In this document: piece after piece, positions 9,201 through 18,200 of the stretch
Numbering within the stretch: position 1 is the stretch's first letter
Layout of the letters: the number at the start of each line of letters is the position of its first letter
Assembly: GCA_017608775.1 (NCBI GenBank)
Contig: JAFCFF010000002.1
Coordinates: 1-28,772 of the forward strand
From: Candidatus Iainarchaeum sp.
GTDB taxonomy: Archaea; Iainarchaeota; Iainarchaeia; Iainarchaeales; JAFCFF01
Direction: 5' to 3'
DNA length: 28,772 bases
Translations under genes and position numbers: made by a program
Notes under the pieces: model-generated
What the model saw: only the letters and a program-made list of their open reading frames with translations
Databases searched by the model: none
Told to the model about the DNA's origin: nothing

Positions 9201-9799
9201 AATATTGTTAGCGAGAGTCTTGAGCAGTCAACATCTATGTTTGCTGAACCACTTACAATGTCTAAATCTCCAGACGAGGTTCCGTCAAGACAGCTATATG
9301 TGATATCTAAAACCTCTTCAGTAATTAAGGACCCTCCTTCTGTCCTAAAGTTTAGGGTAAAAAGCCTAGACTCCTTTGTTAATCTAACAGAATAATTTCT
9401 TATTTCCACTGTGTTTGCGGCTTCTATCTTGTCCCTTAGTTCTCCTGGAGGAGCGTCAACAACCAGGTTTGCGTCTCTTCTTTTTTTAACCCTTAATTTT
9501 GCAAAACCCTTCTCGTTGGTTTTTACAATTTTTGAAATCAGGTTTCCCCTGGCATCTTTGAAGCTCACATATGCATTTGCAACAGGGTTGTTGTTTTCAT
9601 CCAAGACAGTTACGTTTACAGCAACAGCCTTTGGCCAAACAAGCCATACTATCAGCACAACAAGTATCAAAAAAACTAGTGGGATTGTTGGGAATGAGGG
9701 AATTCCTCGGCTTTCTAACCACTCTACCATTGGATATAGATGAATTCCATGATCATCTAACCAGTCCAAAAACCTATACCATCCTTCCTCAAGCCCCAT
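3224..9799 (-). CDS. Giant Ig-like surface protein, paralog B (2191 aa)
   Basis: Residues 1-36 carry two WLxxRGI motifs (10-19 and 24-33), then a membrane helix at about 39-56. The remainder should be extracellular. From residue 58 to about 600 there are repeated carboxypeptidase-regulatory-like modules (for example AYVSFKDARGNLIS and TAEDGSVVFSNLRPGAYYI). A module shared with the other giants covers about 609-756. The central part holds three Ig-like segments, each starting with Cys and ending in N-x-C (C1135, C1272 and C1477 are the first cysteines). Between the second and third lies an aromatic, Gly/Pro/Asn-rich segment at 1323-1413. A highly charged helix, probably a coiled coil, spans about 1729-1767. 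There is no C-terminal membrane helix or sorting signal. The start is supported by GGTG 5 nt upstream. The gene lies 35 bp behind the 518-aa gene, probably in one transcript. Function is not known; a surface scaffold or adhesin is inferred. Confidence 0.9.
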   Translation of the reverse strand: MGLEEGWYRFLDWLDDHGIHLYPMVEWLESRGIPSFPTIPLVFLILVVLIVWLVWPKAVAVNVTVLDENNNPVANAYVSFKDARGNLISKIVKTNEKGFAKLRVKKRRDANLVVDAPPGELRDKIEAANTVEIRNYSVRLTKESRLFTLNFRTEGGSLITEEVLDITYSCLDGTSSGDLDIVSGSANIDVDCSRLSLTIFGGREFILEGTRASSIVVDVEGTEKDIVVTETVGFEPGTGEIRAVVKHNNIGVMNLRVELYDSFSELEVDSGFTAEDGSVVFSNLRPGAYYINIPAQAGFAHYDGSLDEILVEENRRKDVVVNIQRAADVLGRIFFRFSDQEGAELSNMLVSIRKSGDVNPLFEDTVQNGVLEFPVTEEGIYVLNIEPQAEVPAWTEQFEVRRSSACEIEERPGDVKLVKVLGGCSVNYDIIVNLSDISTLHVVILDPFGIPASGARVVVFEGRNIVDETFADNDGIAEIALPVGRYFYVKAFTESAFGESMEILLQRDVSLNNIVVNLVEITAFVTVNVQSSDGILLNGADVLFKNPMGFVKLSGITENGRFSGQVPIGTPLFLEIRRVGYGGYHSLPFILNKDEEAEFNITLYRIEDLPKIKVEFVGMYSMQGNLVGEDLADDRTYEARFRVKTREIADLLGLHIRVGDKDNVEEEIAFIEKIEGFGVARYGTQFTGEDEEEDSSSLTNAGSEAKWAEKRVAPQENVVSNPGVYDFKVRIRTREDVEGSFNLKYRAWIERDEDIYKDPADEEEESIFYSKTHEETYNVGEADSIAKGGIVFKVNLFDGFVAKPGTTFDIKKAREYSLQLEIENNEKDLANAALVVEKDSDAISLEGLSVVEDRVAFNIGEFKEGETKSQSINIKGIKTGTTNLKITLTEDNKKIAEIFVFFSILEMRERPVDIFVEPQTLLPKTQALIRVLLHDSELEKGVEDAIVKIFKENEFGLKELVGEFADAGDGFYVFTLAGSLVEPGSLFVIEAEKPGYEKAEYSLDVLDSVLSVVPQEIRQTIDVREDKGLLFEISLSNLTERELTLERIFVDGEAKKYVGVVWENDSERILPPLGTKQIILSLKPTTEAKDIVEPIDLLFGTINFEASDKEENKFRESLDLRMNLSLGAGVDALECFNIDALKREWNIFVGEDYGKQEFGFNLINRCTVNNNRVSLQNVVVRQRWLGDGTGEFSIRNKSENTIGKEPVILFERFNFNEEGEDFTLSYKPDRKTVEGELKAEIILQATLQTDDGIQKLSVVIPVDVIYSNLVECIKLTPEEEVITDTDSYGEVLIENTCEKDIKLEASGKGVRLTTNENVISDFYHPRNEFGITPGSFSGFSGGLGSPGYPGNMFGFNPIYNFQNPFYNSFDAYTGYGPSYNPIDNYYSGQYPGFSENINPYYANMPHYGSGFGPRESRGEGKINISLRAGETESLFMSADLPGEYLISYKAFRDKKAVEIGETDLLVKPSALSRLGECIEVSPLSYVVTSLTRADGRVTNHCLESGLRLERLDFRPILSDFGYRLVVKGRPQILYQEEIRKEVQDYSIIKMPFAQKSLTAALEILEDPKKLEEAIENDRIRQEMMMFGAGGLPSQGFGTPFYSQNLLMLNMVYGRDKDTSKEGLLRSLSEFSFYGGYGIYNDPLIGCLAISKSQERKLCLIYNIIHGRPNLLIIGLRYRESFIAPLELPVNIIDIELIKDVIKATKGRAAITPTKAKFEPGKYPGMFGEGKKPGAREKEIAKKKTEEERRKELEEREIEKKAREYNRFFDNADCKILYNGKFYYSPDGNATDNLEFEVVEEENLERLLRVDIDEITEEEKKLVPELRAKLINTFGTTVNNITLNIYIPAFLGEGNEPDIDENISAQINERIDREIKKTEDPDVNAALKIWKEKTNAIKKYLVFNGLSCDYRAFERNEDYGYTGAAAYKVYQEDKIKEVSCGERNLYYIYSFGKPTMEKINVIEGDEKIDLTTEKKAKLAIIDGKINVIRPLRNVVFLTITATKNLSGIDQGVLSVRNFFNSNKRDLWYLVAMAQEIGKEPKTHILVNTEEKQSYFIDVEARIPESQVFKREEYVYDLRFTNLKEGESVVIALINPDLSPDLNKTIENYYLGETQNLSVKFDNVDTSPAIPEIFTKKTVEIEKGKRINIKDYRLCFGFTKTSGFFYYSPAEVLREVTKNAKILERETAKETKE

Positions 9800-9804
9800 T
9801 TTTA

Positions 9805-9811
9805 CACCTTA
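9805..9811 (-). promoter_or_regulatory. Ribosome binding site of giant paralog B
   Basis: The minus strand reads TAAGGTG, with GGTG ending 5 nt before the ATG at 9799. It matches the archaeal anti-Shine-Dalgarno sequence. Its presence here, and absence before the promoter-proximal genes, suggests that this gene is translated from a transcript begun upstream of the 518-aa gene. Confidence 0.65.
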
Positions 9812-9834
9812 CTAAAAATCACTTACCAAAGTTT

Positions 9835-11391
9835 TTATTTCTCACCCTCCTTAATCTCTTCCATTCCTTTATAAAGTGGTGAATCTGAGGATGTTGCTAT
9901 CAACGCAGCTCTTTTTGTCATTGGTTCTCCATAATAAATCTTTGCACAAAAGTTTTCGTTGTTGTTTTTAAGCTCATTAACGCTGTCAGGCAACAAAACA
10001 AATTTATTTATGTTTTCTTCTTTGAAATTTCCGATAGGAAATACAAACTTATGTGAAATCCAACCTGCAATTCCGCTCTCACCAATCCCACAGTTATATC
10101 CTGAACCAAAGGTTAAATATCCGGTTCTTTCCATAACTTTTATTAAAGGATTGATATGGTTTACAACAACATATTTTGATAAACCAAGATTTTCCAAAAC
10201 AGAACTTGTTTTTTCCTTTTTTATTGTTATGACTCCTTCTGTGTTTTCACTCTCCACAGCGCTTTTCTCAACTAGGAAGGTTGTTGTATGTCTTTCAAAA
10301 GTGTTGTCATGTCTTCCTTTCCTGCAGATAAAACCAACCTCATATTCTCCGTTTGTTAAATTGTTCCAAACAGCCACATGATCCGGTATGTTATCTGTCT
10401 CACGTCTCCAATCTACTTGGAGCCAATAATCATACCTGCCTTTCTCTTCTACTTTGCTAAGCATATGCGGATATGCTTCTTTGTAGGAATCACTAAGATC
10501 TACTGTATCATAACTTCTTATCCAAACCCATTTTCCGTTTGTTTTATTGTATAAATATGCCTCAGGACATTTCAGATAAGTGTTTTGTCCCTTTTCCCCC
10601 ACAAATATTTTACAAACCGCAGTTGTTTCTTTATTTTCCAACCTACATTGTATTTTTCCGTCTTCTCCCTCAGTTATTTTTTTAATTTCTTCCCCAGGTG
10701 CTATTTCTTCGCCAGGCATTGTAGCCCCTTCTGGTACAGTAGCAAAAGTTTCTCCTGTGAATTTTTCCCCACCAACTTCTTCTGTTTCTTCAGTTGGAGT
10801 AACTTTTTCCTCCTTTATTATGTCTCTACATCCTACAGAATAGCTTAATGTTTCTTTTCCCTTTGGTCCTGAAATATTGATATTCATTGTACAGATAGCA
10901 AGACCTCTGGAACCCACTGGACTAAGAGTTATATTTAGTTTTGTTTGTGGCTTGAAATAACTAACTTGACTTTTATCAAGTGTTAGTGACTTGAAAACCT
11001 TTCCTCCAGCAGCACTAGGAGGAAAGGACAAAACCGGGTTGTTGTTTATTTGTATTCCAATCCCACATGGTTCTTTATATGTTCCAATCATCAAGGTAAG
11101 CTTGCCCCCACTAAAATTGAAGTGACTTAGCTGCTGGGCAAAAAAATCCTTTTTATAGGAATGATCACTAAAACTCCCTCCTAAAGAACTAGTCTCAAAA
11201 CCTATCTTGCTTGCTCTTGTAAACCAGCTTCCCCAGCCCTTATTTATAATATAAAAACCAGTAATTCCACAAATTTCTGGGGATTTTGTAGAAAATTGTT
11301 GGGCAAAAACACTACTTGAATTTAAAAAAACAACAAAAACAAAAAAAACAACAAGCAAAGTTATGAGCCAACCTCCTCTTTTTCCCATCAT
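9835..11391 (-). CDS. Secreted protein of unknown function (518 aa)
   Basis: The N-terminus is a clear Sec signal peptide: basic MGKRGG, a hydrophobic core at 8-23, and a likely signal peptidase I site after VFA at residue 30. The mature part has an N-terminal domain (about 31-190) with cysteines such as CGITGF and CGIGIQ. A Glu/Thr/Pro-rich linker follows at about 193-245, then a second domain with IQCRLENKE and KFVLLPDSVNELK. No membrane helix or C-terminal anchor is present, so the product may be released or held by a partner on the surface. Two ATG codons are adjacent (11391 and 11388); the first is used here. The TATA box at 11412-11419 suggests a leaderless mRNA. The gene sits directly upstream of giant paralog B with a 35-bp gap, which suggests that they work together. 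I do not recognise the family. Confidence 0.85.
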   Translation of the reverse strand: MMGKRGGWLITLLVVFFVFVVFLNSSSVFAQQFSTKSPEICGITGFYIINKGWGSWFTRASKIGFETSSLGGSFSDHSYKKDFFAQQLSHFNFSGGKLTLMIGTYKEPCGIGIQINNNPVLSFPPSAAGGKVFKSLTLDKSQVSYFKPQTKLNITLSPVGSRGLAICTMNINISGPKGKETLSYSVGCRDIIKEEKVTPTEETEEVGGEKFTGETFATVPEGATMPGEEIAPGEEIKKITEGEDGKIQCRLENKETTAVCKIFVGEKGQNTYLKCPEAYLYNKTNGKWVWIRSYDTVDLSDSYKEAYPHMLSKVEEKGRYDYWLQVDWRRETDNIPDHVAVWNNLTNGEYEVGFICRKGRHDNTFERHTTTFLVEKSAVESENTEGVITIKKEKTSSVLENLGLSKYVVVNHINPLIKVMERTGYLTFGSGYNCGIGESGIAGWISHKFVFPIGNFKEENINKFVLLPDSVNELKNNNENFCAKIYYGEPMTKRAALIATSSDSPLYKGMEEIKEGEK

Positions 11392-11411
11392 TAAAAACTA
11401 TTTCTAAATAT

Positions 11412-11419
11412 TATTTAAA
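11412..11419 (-). promoter_or_regulatory. TATA box for the 518-aa gene and giant paralog B
   Basis: The minus strand reads TTTAAATA, a consensus archaeal TATA box, centred about 24-25 bp upstream of the ATG at 11391. Transcription would begin at or next to the start codon, so the mRNA should be leaderless. Confidence 0.7.
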
Positions 11420-11446
11420 CTTTATCCTTCCTCACTCAAAGAGGTT

Positions 11447-11453
11447 AAAAAAA
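11447..11453 (-). terminator. T7 tract after the GFTL pilin-like gene
   Basis: On the minus strand a run of seven T begins just past the stop codon of the pilin-like gene ending at 11457. Archaeal RNA polymerase can terminate at T-rich tracts without a hairpin. The next gene has its own TATA box a few tens of bases further on, which agrees with a transcript boundary here. Confidence 0.4.
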
Positions 11454-11456
11454 TAT

Positions 11457-12164
11457 TTATGTTCCAATGTTTATACTTTCTCCAATGTTTTCTTTGTTTA
11501 TGTAATATTCCAAGTCCGGAATAACATGGCACTCAAACTCTGTTAAACCTCTACTGTTCATCTCTGAAATACATTCTTTTATCGGATAGTTAAAAAGAAA
11601 GTTGTAGCTTTCCCTTGGCATAACCGGCTGTTTCAGAGAGATTTTATCCTTCTCGTTTGTTAAGGCAATTCTTGGCATTACCTCAAAGCTGTCAGGACTA
11701 AAATCAAAAACAATGTTAAAAAACTTCATGCTTGGATCTACTATTTCTTTAACACTGCCTCCAAGGCTAGCTGTGGTAGCGCTACCAATATTTTCATAAG
11801 TTATGGATGCTCCTCCAATTGCGATATTTGGTGCCGGGTTTTCCACAAGAAATTCCATGGCTTGTCCCATAAAAGACAAAGTTATATCTCCTAAAGCAAC
11901 AAAGGTTGTTCTTTCTACTTCTTGTCGGAATAAGTGGTCCTCAACAAGCCTTTTAAACTCAAAGTTTATAAGCTGGGAGGAGTCAACCTTTAAGGCCTCA
12001 ACAACGTTGATATAGTTATTTTGTTTTTGTAGGTTGTTTACTCTTTCATTCAGGTAAAACTCAGTCTTTATAAAGGTCTGGCTTATAGCAATACCTATCG
12101 CTATAATAACAAAGGAGACCAAGGCAGTAAATAAAGTAAATCCCTTTTTCCTCTTTGTAAACAT
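11457..12164 (-). CDS. Type IV pilin-like protein with bacterial-style GFTL signal
   Basis: The 235-residue protein starts MFTKRKKGFTLF. The basic stretch, the Gly8|Phe9 junction and the hydrophobic helix at about 9-29 form a type IV prepilin signal, with processing expected after Gly8. GFTL is the usual bacterial form; the pilin-like genes in the right arm of this window instead have KG|Q. After the helix comes an amphipathic segment (NERVNNLQKQNNYINVVEAL), as in pilins, then a globular part. The globular part has only two cysteines, in KECISEM and EFECHV. Its own TATA box (12183-12190) gives a leaderless start. It lies among the giant surface genes rather than beside the motor genes, so it may be a special or minor pilin that links the filament to the giants. 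The link is inference; the signal is directly visible. Confidence 0.8.
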   Translation of the reverse strand: MFTKRKKGFTLFTALVSFVIIAIGIAISQTFIKTEFYLNERVNNLQKQNNYINVVEALKVDSSQLINFEFKRLVEDHLFRQEVERTTFVALGDITLSFMGQAMEFLVENPAPNIAIGGASITYENIGSATTASLGGSVKEIVDPSMKFFNIVFDFSPDSFEVMPRIALTNEKDKISLKQPVMPRESYNFLFNYPIKECISEMNSRGLTEFECHVIPDLEYYINKENIGESINIGT

Positions 12165-12182
12165 ATTAAAAATAAGTAATTC

Positions 12183-12190
12183 TATTTAAT
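12183..12190 (-). promoter_or_regulatory. TATA box for the GFTL pilin-like gene
   Basis: The minus strand reads ATTAAATA, centred 22-23 bp upstream of the ATG at 12164. No ribosome binding site precedes the ATG, so a leaderless mRNA is expected. Confidence 0.55.
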
Positions 12191-12259
12191 AGGTTTTACT
12201 ATGAAGCCTAGTTTGTTTTTTATTAAGATTTTTGATTAGGTTTGTTGTTTTTTAATAAA

Positions 12260-15200
12260 TCAATCTGTTGGAAGTTCTACAGTCCCATGATATACTCTTT
12301 CGTTTTCACCGGTAGCGGTTTCAGGATGTGATGTAGCCGGACTTGTTTCCTGTGATGTTGGAGTTATTTGGCTTGTTTCCTCTTGTGTTTCTTTGGCTGT
12401 TATTCTCTCAACGGTTTTTTCCATATTACTGATATCTGCCTTGAATTGTTTCAAAAACTCCACAGAAGGCCAGCACATATCTAACCTTTTTCTATTTTCC
12501 TTGTTTAGCTTTGCCGGCAAACCAGTCAAACTTTGATATGTTTCAGCTGGAGGGGTTTTTGTTAATACTTTGCTCCCTCTATCTTGTTTTACAACGTCAA
12601 TTTCTAGGACTAAATATTTTCCTCCGCTATCTATGGTGTTAATTAAATCTTGAATATCAATCATCTGCTTTATTATGGCGTTGTGTGCAAAATGTTTCCA
12701 CATAGTATACCCCCCAAGCGAAACCAGAGGCAAAGCTATTGCTCCTACAGGGCCACCTACTGTCAGTCCTAGCCCTGCAGTGGAAAGTGCCCCACCAACA
12801 ATTCCTGTCAAAGAGTGCCACCAAGGAGCCTTTTCAGTTTTTCTAAACGGTTTTCCCAAGTCAAACATCGTATCCAAATAATATGCACTATGAGCAAAAA
12901 ACCAACTTACAGGACTTCCTGTTTCTTTGTATATTTTATCGTGTTTTTCTTGTATTTTTTCAAGAAGAACTTTGTCAGATATGAAAATATCTCCGTCTTT
13001 GCAAGTAATGCCAGCCTCTTTGTTTTTTACCATATCTTTAAATCTCTCGCTTGCAGATATCTCGTTATCTTTTTTCAAACTTACTATATATTTGTCCTTA
13101 TCCTTGAGAACTAGTGTTCTGTTCTTTCCACAAATACTATACAAAAAACTGTTTATATCCACAGCACAGCCAAACATGTCTATCTCCACTTCCTTTTCAA
13201 CCTCTTTAAAAAGTTCTGGGTTCTTGATTTTTTCAATATCTCCTGTTAAAAACTTTATTTTCAAACTTTGATCCTCAACATCTTTTTGCTCACTCATTTG
13301 TGTACATACCCACAAAACCTCATTCTCCTTAAGATTGAAAGATTTTGTTAATACATAGTTTTGTAGTTGTGGGGAACGAGCTGAAGGATCGGTCTCTATT
13401 ATGTCTCCGTTTTTTATTACCCAAACCCTGTCTTTGTTATTTGCCAGGAAACTTTTACTCTCAAACGCTATTCTTGCGTTTACTGCAGGCCCCCAGTCAA
13501 TGGGATAGCAGCCATAGGCAAAGTTAGGGTCTAGAGGCAACCCGGTTAGCTGTTGTTCTGGGTTTAGCGGATTTAGGCTAATTCCTCCTGGCCCCGGAGT
13601 TGGTTCCGGAACCTCTCTTATCTTTGTTGCTCCAAGAAAATGTAGTTCTAGGCCGTCTTTTGTGACACATCCAAACACTGTTTTTTCCTTGTCAAGCAAA
13701 CCTGAAAGAAATTCATAGATCTCAGTCGCAACAACATTCTCCCCCTCGGAATCAACATTCTGTTTGTAAAACTCATCGTTAATCTCCAAACAACTTCCCT
13801 TTCCACATCTTGGTTTCATTGAAAGTTTTAGAATAAAGATGGTTTCGCTGCTTCTCTCAAGAGCAACCTCATTTTCCCTTTCAACATTGCTTATTCTTTG
13901 AACATCTCCAAACAACTTTGTGTTTAGTTCGTTCAACACCACGTCTTTTATGTCTCCCTTCTTTCTTAGTGTTCCTGGCTTTAGGGTCATTATTTCATCA
14001 ACCCCAATTTCCCTGTCAAGTGGGAAGAATATAGGAAAGTTCTCGACCCTCCTTTTACAGGAACTTGTTTCTCCAACATAGGTTATTTTAACATAAGGTA
14101 GGGCATTTATCTGCGCTGTTTCCCCAACCTTTTCTTTCTGAACTTTTATCAGGCCGTCAACACTTAGCTCATAGGCCCCACATTCCTGGAAAGCCCCGTC
14201 AAAAAGCAATACTCCTTTTATACCCCTTCCTACTATCTCCTTTGCTTCTTCTATGTCTGAGACAGGGTAAATTTCATAAGGTATTAAGATAGAGCCTGGC
14301 TTTGTTTTTTCTAAAATTCTTTTGAAGCTTGAGAAAACACTTTCTGTTCCGTAAAACGGCTCAAAGGTTAGTCTGTCGTTAACAAAGAAAACCCTTGCTG
14401 TTTCTCTTTGGCCTCCCCCTAGCTGGGAGACATAACATTCGTCTAGGCTTCCACACTTATTTTCCAAGTCAGATGTTGACTTTATGTTTGGAAGAACAGA
14501 ATCAATCTCTTTCAGCTTACCAGAGATTTTCTTGTCAAGATACTTTGCCATCCCAACAGCGTCACAGTATTCAGAGTCACAGTTTTCCCCAACCACAGGA
14601 ATTTTAAGAGTTGTTACCCCTGACTCGTCGCAGTATCCGATCTCAACATTTTTTGTAAGTGCCATTCCCTCTGCCTCTCTCTCGTGCTGTGCAGGTCCTC
14701 CGCCTATAACACTTGCTATTATCTTGTCGGAATGAATCTCAAAGCCAGCCTGTGTTTCTCCTACTATTGTTATGGATATGTTTTGCCTTACTTGGTTTAG
14801 CTTTGGTATGAAAACTATTTTGAACTTTCCATCCTCTCCAGGTGCAAGGCCCGACTTTTCAGGCTCTAGCAAAAGCTCGGATGTTATTCCACCTATTCCC
14901 TCAACCTGTCTTGGCTCTATGCTTTCGGGACCAAAGCTCAAGCTTTCAGCACATTCGTTCTTAAGTCTTATCTCTTTTTTGATTTCCTGCCCGATCTCCA
15001 GGCTTTCAAAGTTCAGGACCCCTGGATTACCCAAAACTTTTAGACAGCCATACAAAGGAGAAAACAACAAGTTTGTTCTTCCCTCCAATATCTGTCCAAA
15101 CCCTGTTTTAGAGAGTTGTCTTCCAGATATTGTCAACATAGAATGCATCAGGCCATTTTGTCTTGACGGTGTGTAAAGGAAATCAATCTTGAACTGCATT

Positions 15201-18200
15201 GCTCCTCCTGGCGGTATCGCAACTCTTCTTGGGTCAGGGAATATAGCTAAGTTTATGTTGGAGGTTGCGGTTTTGAAGGCTCTTTCTGTTATGTCAATTG
15301 GGGAGCCTGTAAACGCAGGTCCGAACTCTGCAAACGGAGCAAACCCATAGCCACCGATATAGCTGTTTGCCAAAATATTCGGGTCAATTATTGTGAGAGG
15401 CAGGCTGTTTGGAATTTGCAGGTTAACTAATGGCCTTCTTGACATGTTCCTAACAACCACAAAGTTAGTTCCAACAAGCCTTGGGCCAAATCTTGTTTCC
15501 TCAACTCTTAGATCAGTCTTTATCAAAACCGGTTCAACGATTAGGAGAGAGATATCTCTTATTATTCTTAGCTTTATGAAAACATCTTTTTTCAGGTCTG
15601 CGTTTGTTGTGAAAAACGAGATTTTTATATCCCCAGGAACCATGTCCGTCCCAGGAGGAAGGTTTATCTTCCCAACCTTTAGCTTTACAAAAACAGACTT
15701 GCTTTCTCCCTCTCCTAAACTCAGCGTTTGTGGTTCCGGAACAACATTTAACCCGGGAATTCTACTTCCCTCTATTCTTAGAGCCAAGTTTAGAGATTTT
15801 CCGCAAAGATTTTCAACAACAAATTCCAACTCTCTCTCAAAATCCATGTTCGGCAGGTTAACAAACTCTGTTTCTGGAAATACTTGGAAGCATGTTCCTT
15901 TTCCGGCCTTAAGAGCAGCAGAGTCAACAACAATTTTTCCCTCACCGAAAACCTCTCTGTTAAACATATGCCCCTTTACAACTATTTTTCCCTCTAGATT
16001 TTCTTTTTTGGCTGTCAGGTAAATTATTCTTGTCTTTACGGTTTTTCCCTCTTTGGCCCTTAGAACAGAGATTGGTTCAGTTATAAAGTTCAGCCTTCTT
16101 AGGTTCAGAACATCTTGAAAATCAGTAAATTCCTCTCCCTCAAGCCTTAACACGATGTTTGTTATGTCAAAGTCTGAGTTATTTTTTATTCTTATGTTTA
16201 TTTCCTTCTCTCTTAATCCCTCGAGATTTACGTAAACAGGCTCAAGAACAAGCACTTCCCTATCCCTTATATCTATTGTTCTTTCAACCCTATCATAGCC
16301 TCTTGCCTCTATTTTTACAAGAAGTTTTCCTTTCATTGTTGATATGTTTTCTATAACATATTGTCCGTTCAAACCCTTTTTCTCTGCCCCATTACCCTGC
16401 AAAACTATGTTTGGGTTTTTTTCAGATTCTATGCTTATCAAGGCATCTTCTACTGTGTTTCCCTTTTCGTTTTTTATGTTGATAACTAAGTTATCTTTCT
16501 TACCAAAGACAAACAATTCCTTGTTTAAGCTAACAAATAAAGCAGCTTTTTCATATACCTTAAACCTAATCTCCTTTCTAACGGTTTTTCCGTTTGATAA
16601 TCTTGCTTTAACTCTTACTATCGCTAAGCCAGGCCTTTCAGTCTTAAACCTAACTTCTCTCTCCCCCTCTAAGGCAAACGACATTGTTTTTTTATTGTTC
16701 TCAAACTTTACGTTTACTCCCTGCAGATCAACGCTCGCCTTTTGTAATGTTCTTACACTCAAAATATAAATCTTTCCAACATATGCTGAAAACTCTTCTC
16801 CCAAGTTTCCAAACTCATCCTTTATGAAAATCTCAACACATTTATCTTCCATACATGAGGCTTCCTCAGCGCTAAGAACAGGAAAACTCTCTGTCTTGAA
16901 TCCAAGCTCTTTTTGAGGATCTCTTAGCTCTTTTCCATCAACAAAAAACGAAGTCATGTAATTTACTTTTAGGGAATCAAGCTCTCCAACATGAACCTTT
17001 ACTCTGAATTCTTTTACTCCGCCAGTCTCAAAGTAGATTTTTACCCATTTGTTTTTATTTTGTGAAAAGGCACTTCCTTCCCTAGCTTCAAAATTGTTTA
17101 GGTCAAAGCTTGTTCCAAACTCTTTTTTTCCAGGAGCTATCGCATCAACAACATACTCTTCTTCAACAACACCGGGCTCTCCCAAATAAATAAGCGCAAA
17201 CCCGTTCCCGTCCTGAGGAGCCTCAAGCCTAAACTTTACAAAATAGTCTTTGTTTCTTTCAAGGGTTGTGTCTTTTGTGTTTTCTATTTCCTCCAACGAA
17301 ATACTTATTCTTCCAACAGGCTCAAAAAACACCGACTCCACAACTATTGTTTCCTCTCCTACTTTTCCAGCCTCAACCATTATTTTCTTCTCTAGGCTTT
17401 TGATGCCTTCCCCACTTAAAAATAAAGTGTATTCCCCACCAAGCAGGGTTATTTCTAACTCATTTGTTTCCTCGGTAATTTCCCTTGAGAAAACCTCCAG
17501 CCCATCAAACGAAATTATTTTTATGCTTGCCCTAAACTCTTGCTGAGTTTTGTTTTCAATGTTTATTTTTAGTATTCCGCCACCATCCCCAAGGAATATC
17601 TCAGCTATGTTCTGTCCCTGTCTTAGGGTCAGTTCATACTCTCCGGTCTCGGCATCTAACCTTGCCACTATCTTTGCTCTTATTCCTATGGGAAGGTTTC
17701 TGAAAGTTATTTTTCCGGATATGTCTGTTCTTCCCTTTGCGAGGGGTAAGTTATTCAGGAAAAGAGTAACCTCGGCATTTCCAACAAAGGTGTTTTCCTT
17801 TCTAACGCTGACCTCTAGCCAGGCAGAGTTTTCCGATGTTGCCCTTAGCAAAGTTATATTTCTTTCCTCATTTCCATCAGTCTCAAAAATCATTGGCAGA
17901 TGTCCCTCCCTAAAAACAACAACCCTCAAAGCAGCCCTTCTTCCATCAAGCCCTCTTATCGAAAGAAAACCATCTGATATTGCGCTGCTGCTAAACGAGG
18001 TTTCCTTTAACAGGTTTCCATTTGCGTCATAAATTCTTACCTCTGCCCCTAAAATTGCTGTTTTGTCTTCATCTCTTATGTTTAGCCTTAACTCTGTGTT
18101 TAGTCTTTCCAGGCTTATTGACCATTCTGTGAAGCCATTTATAATTTTGCTTTTATCTGCATCTGAAATCATGTCTAGGGAGTTGTAAAGGGCAAATCCC

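Noticed and set aside
12165..12259. A small RNA or riboswitch in the gap between the GFTL pilin-like gene and giant paralog C
   Set aside because: The 95-bp gap is AT-rich with a TATA box and no stable hairpin or known motif that I can see.
12260..12300. ELPTD at the end of giant paralog C as a sortase-like LPxTG signal
   Set aside because: There is no membrane helix or basic tail after it; the protein ends right there. Archaeosortases and sortases need the complete three-part signal.
15393..16022. Long open frame (209 codons) on the plus strand opposite giant paralog C
   Set aside because: Same reasoning: Ser/Phe-rich composition, no start signals, fully inside a convincing coding sequence on the other strand.
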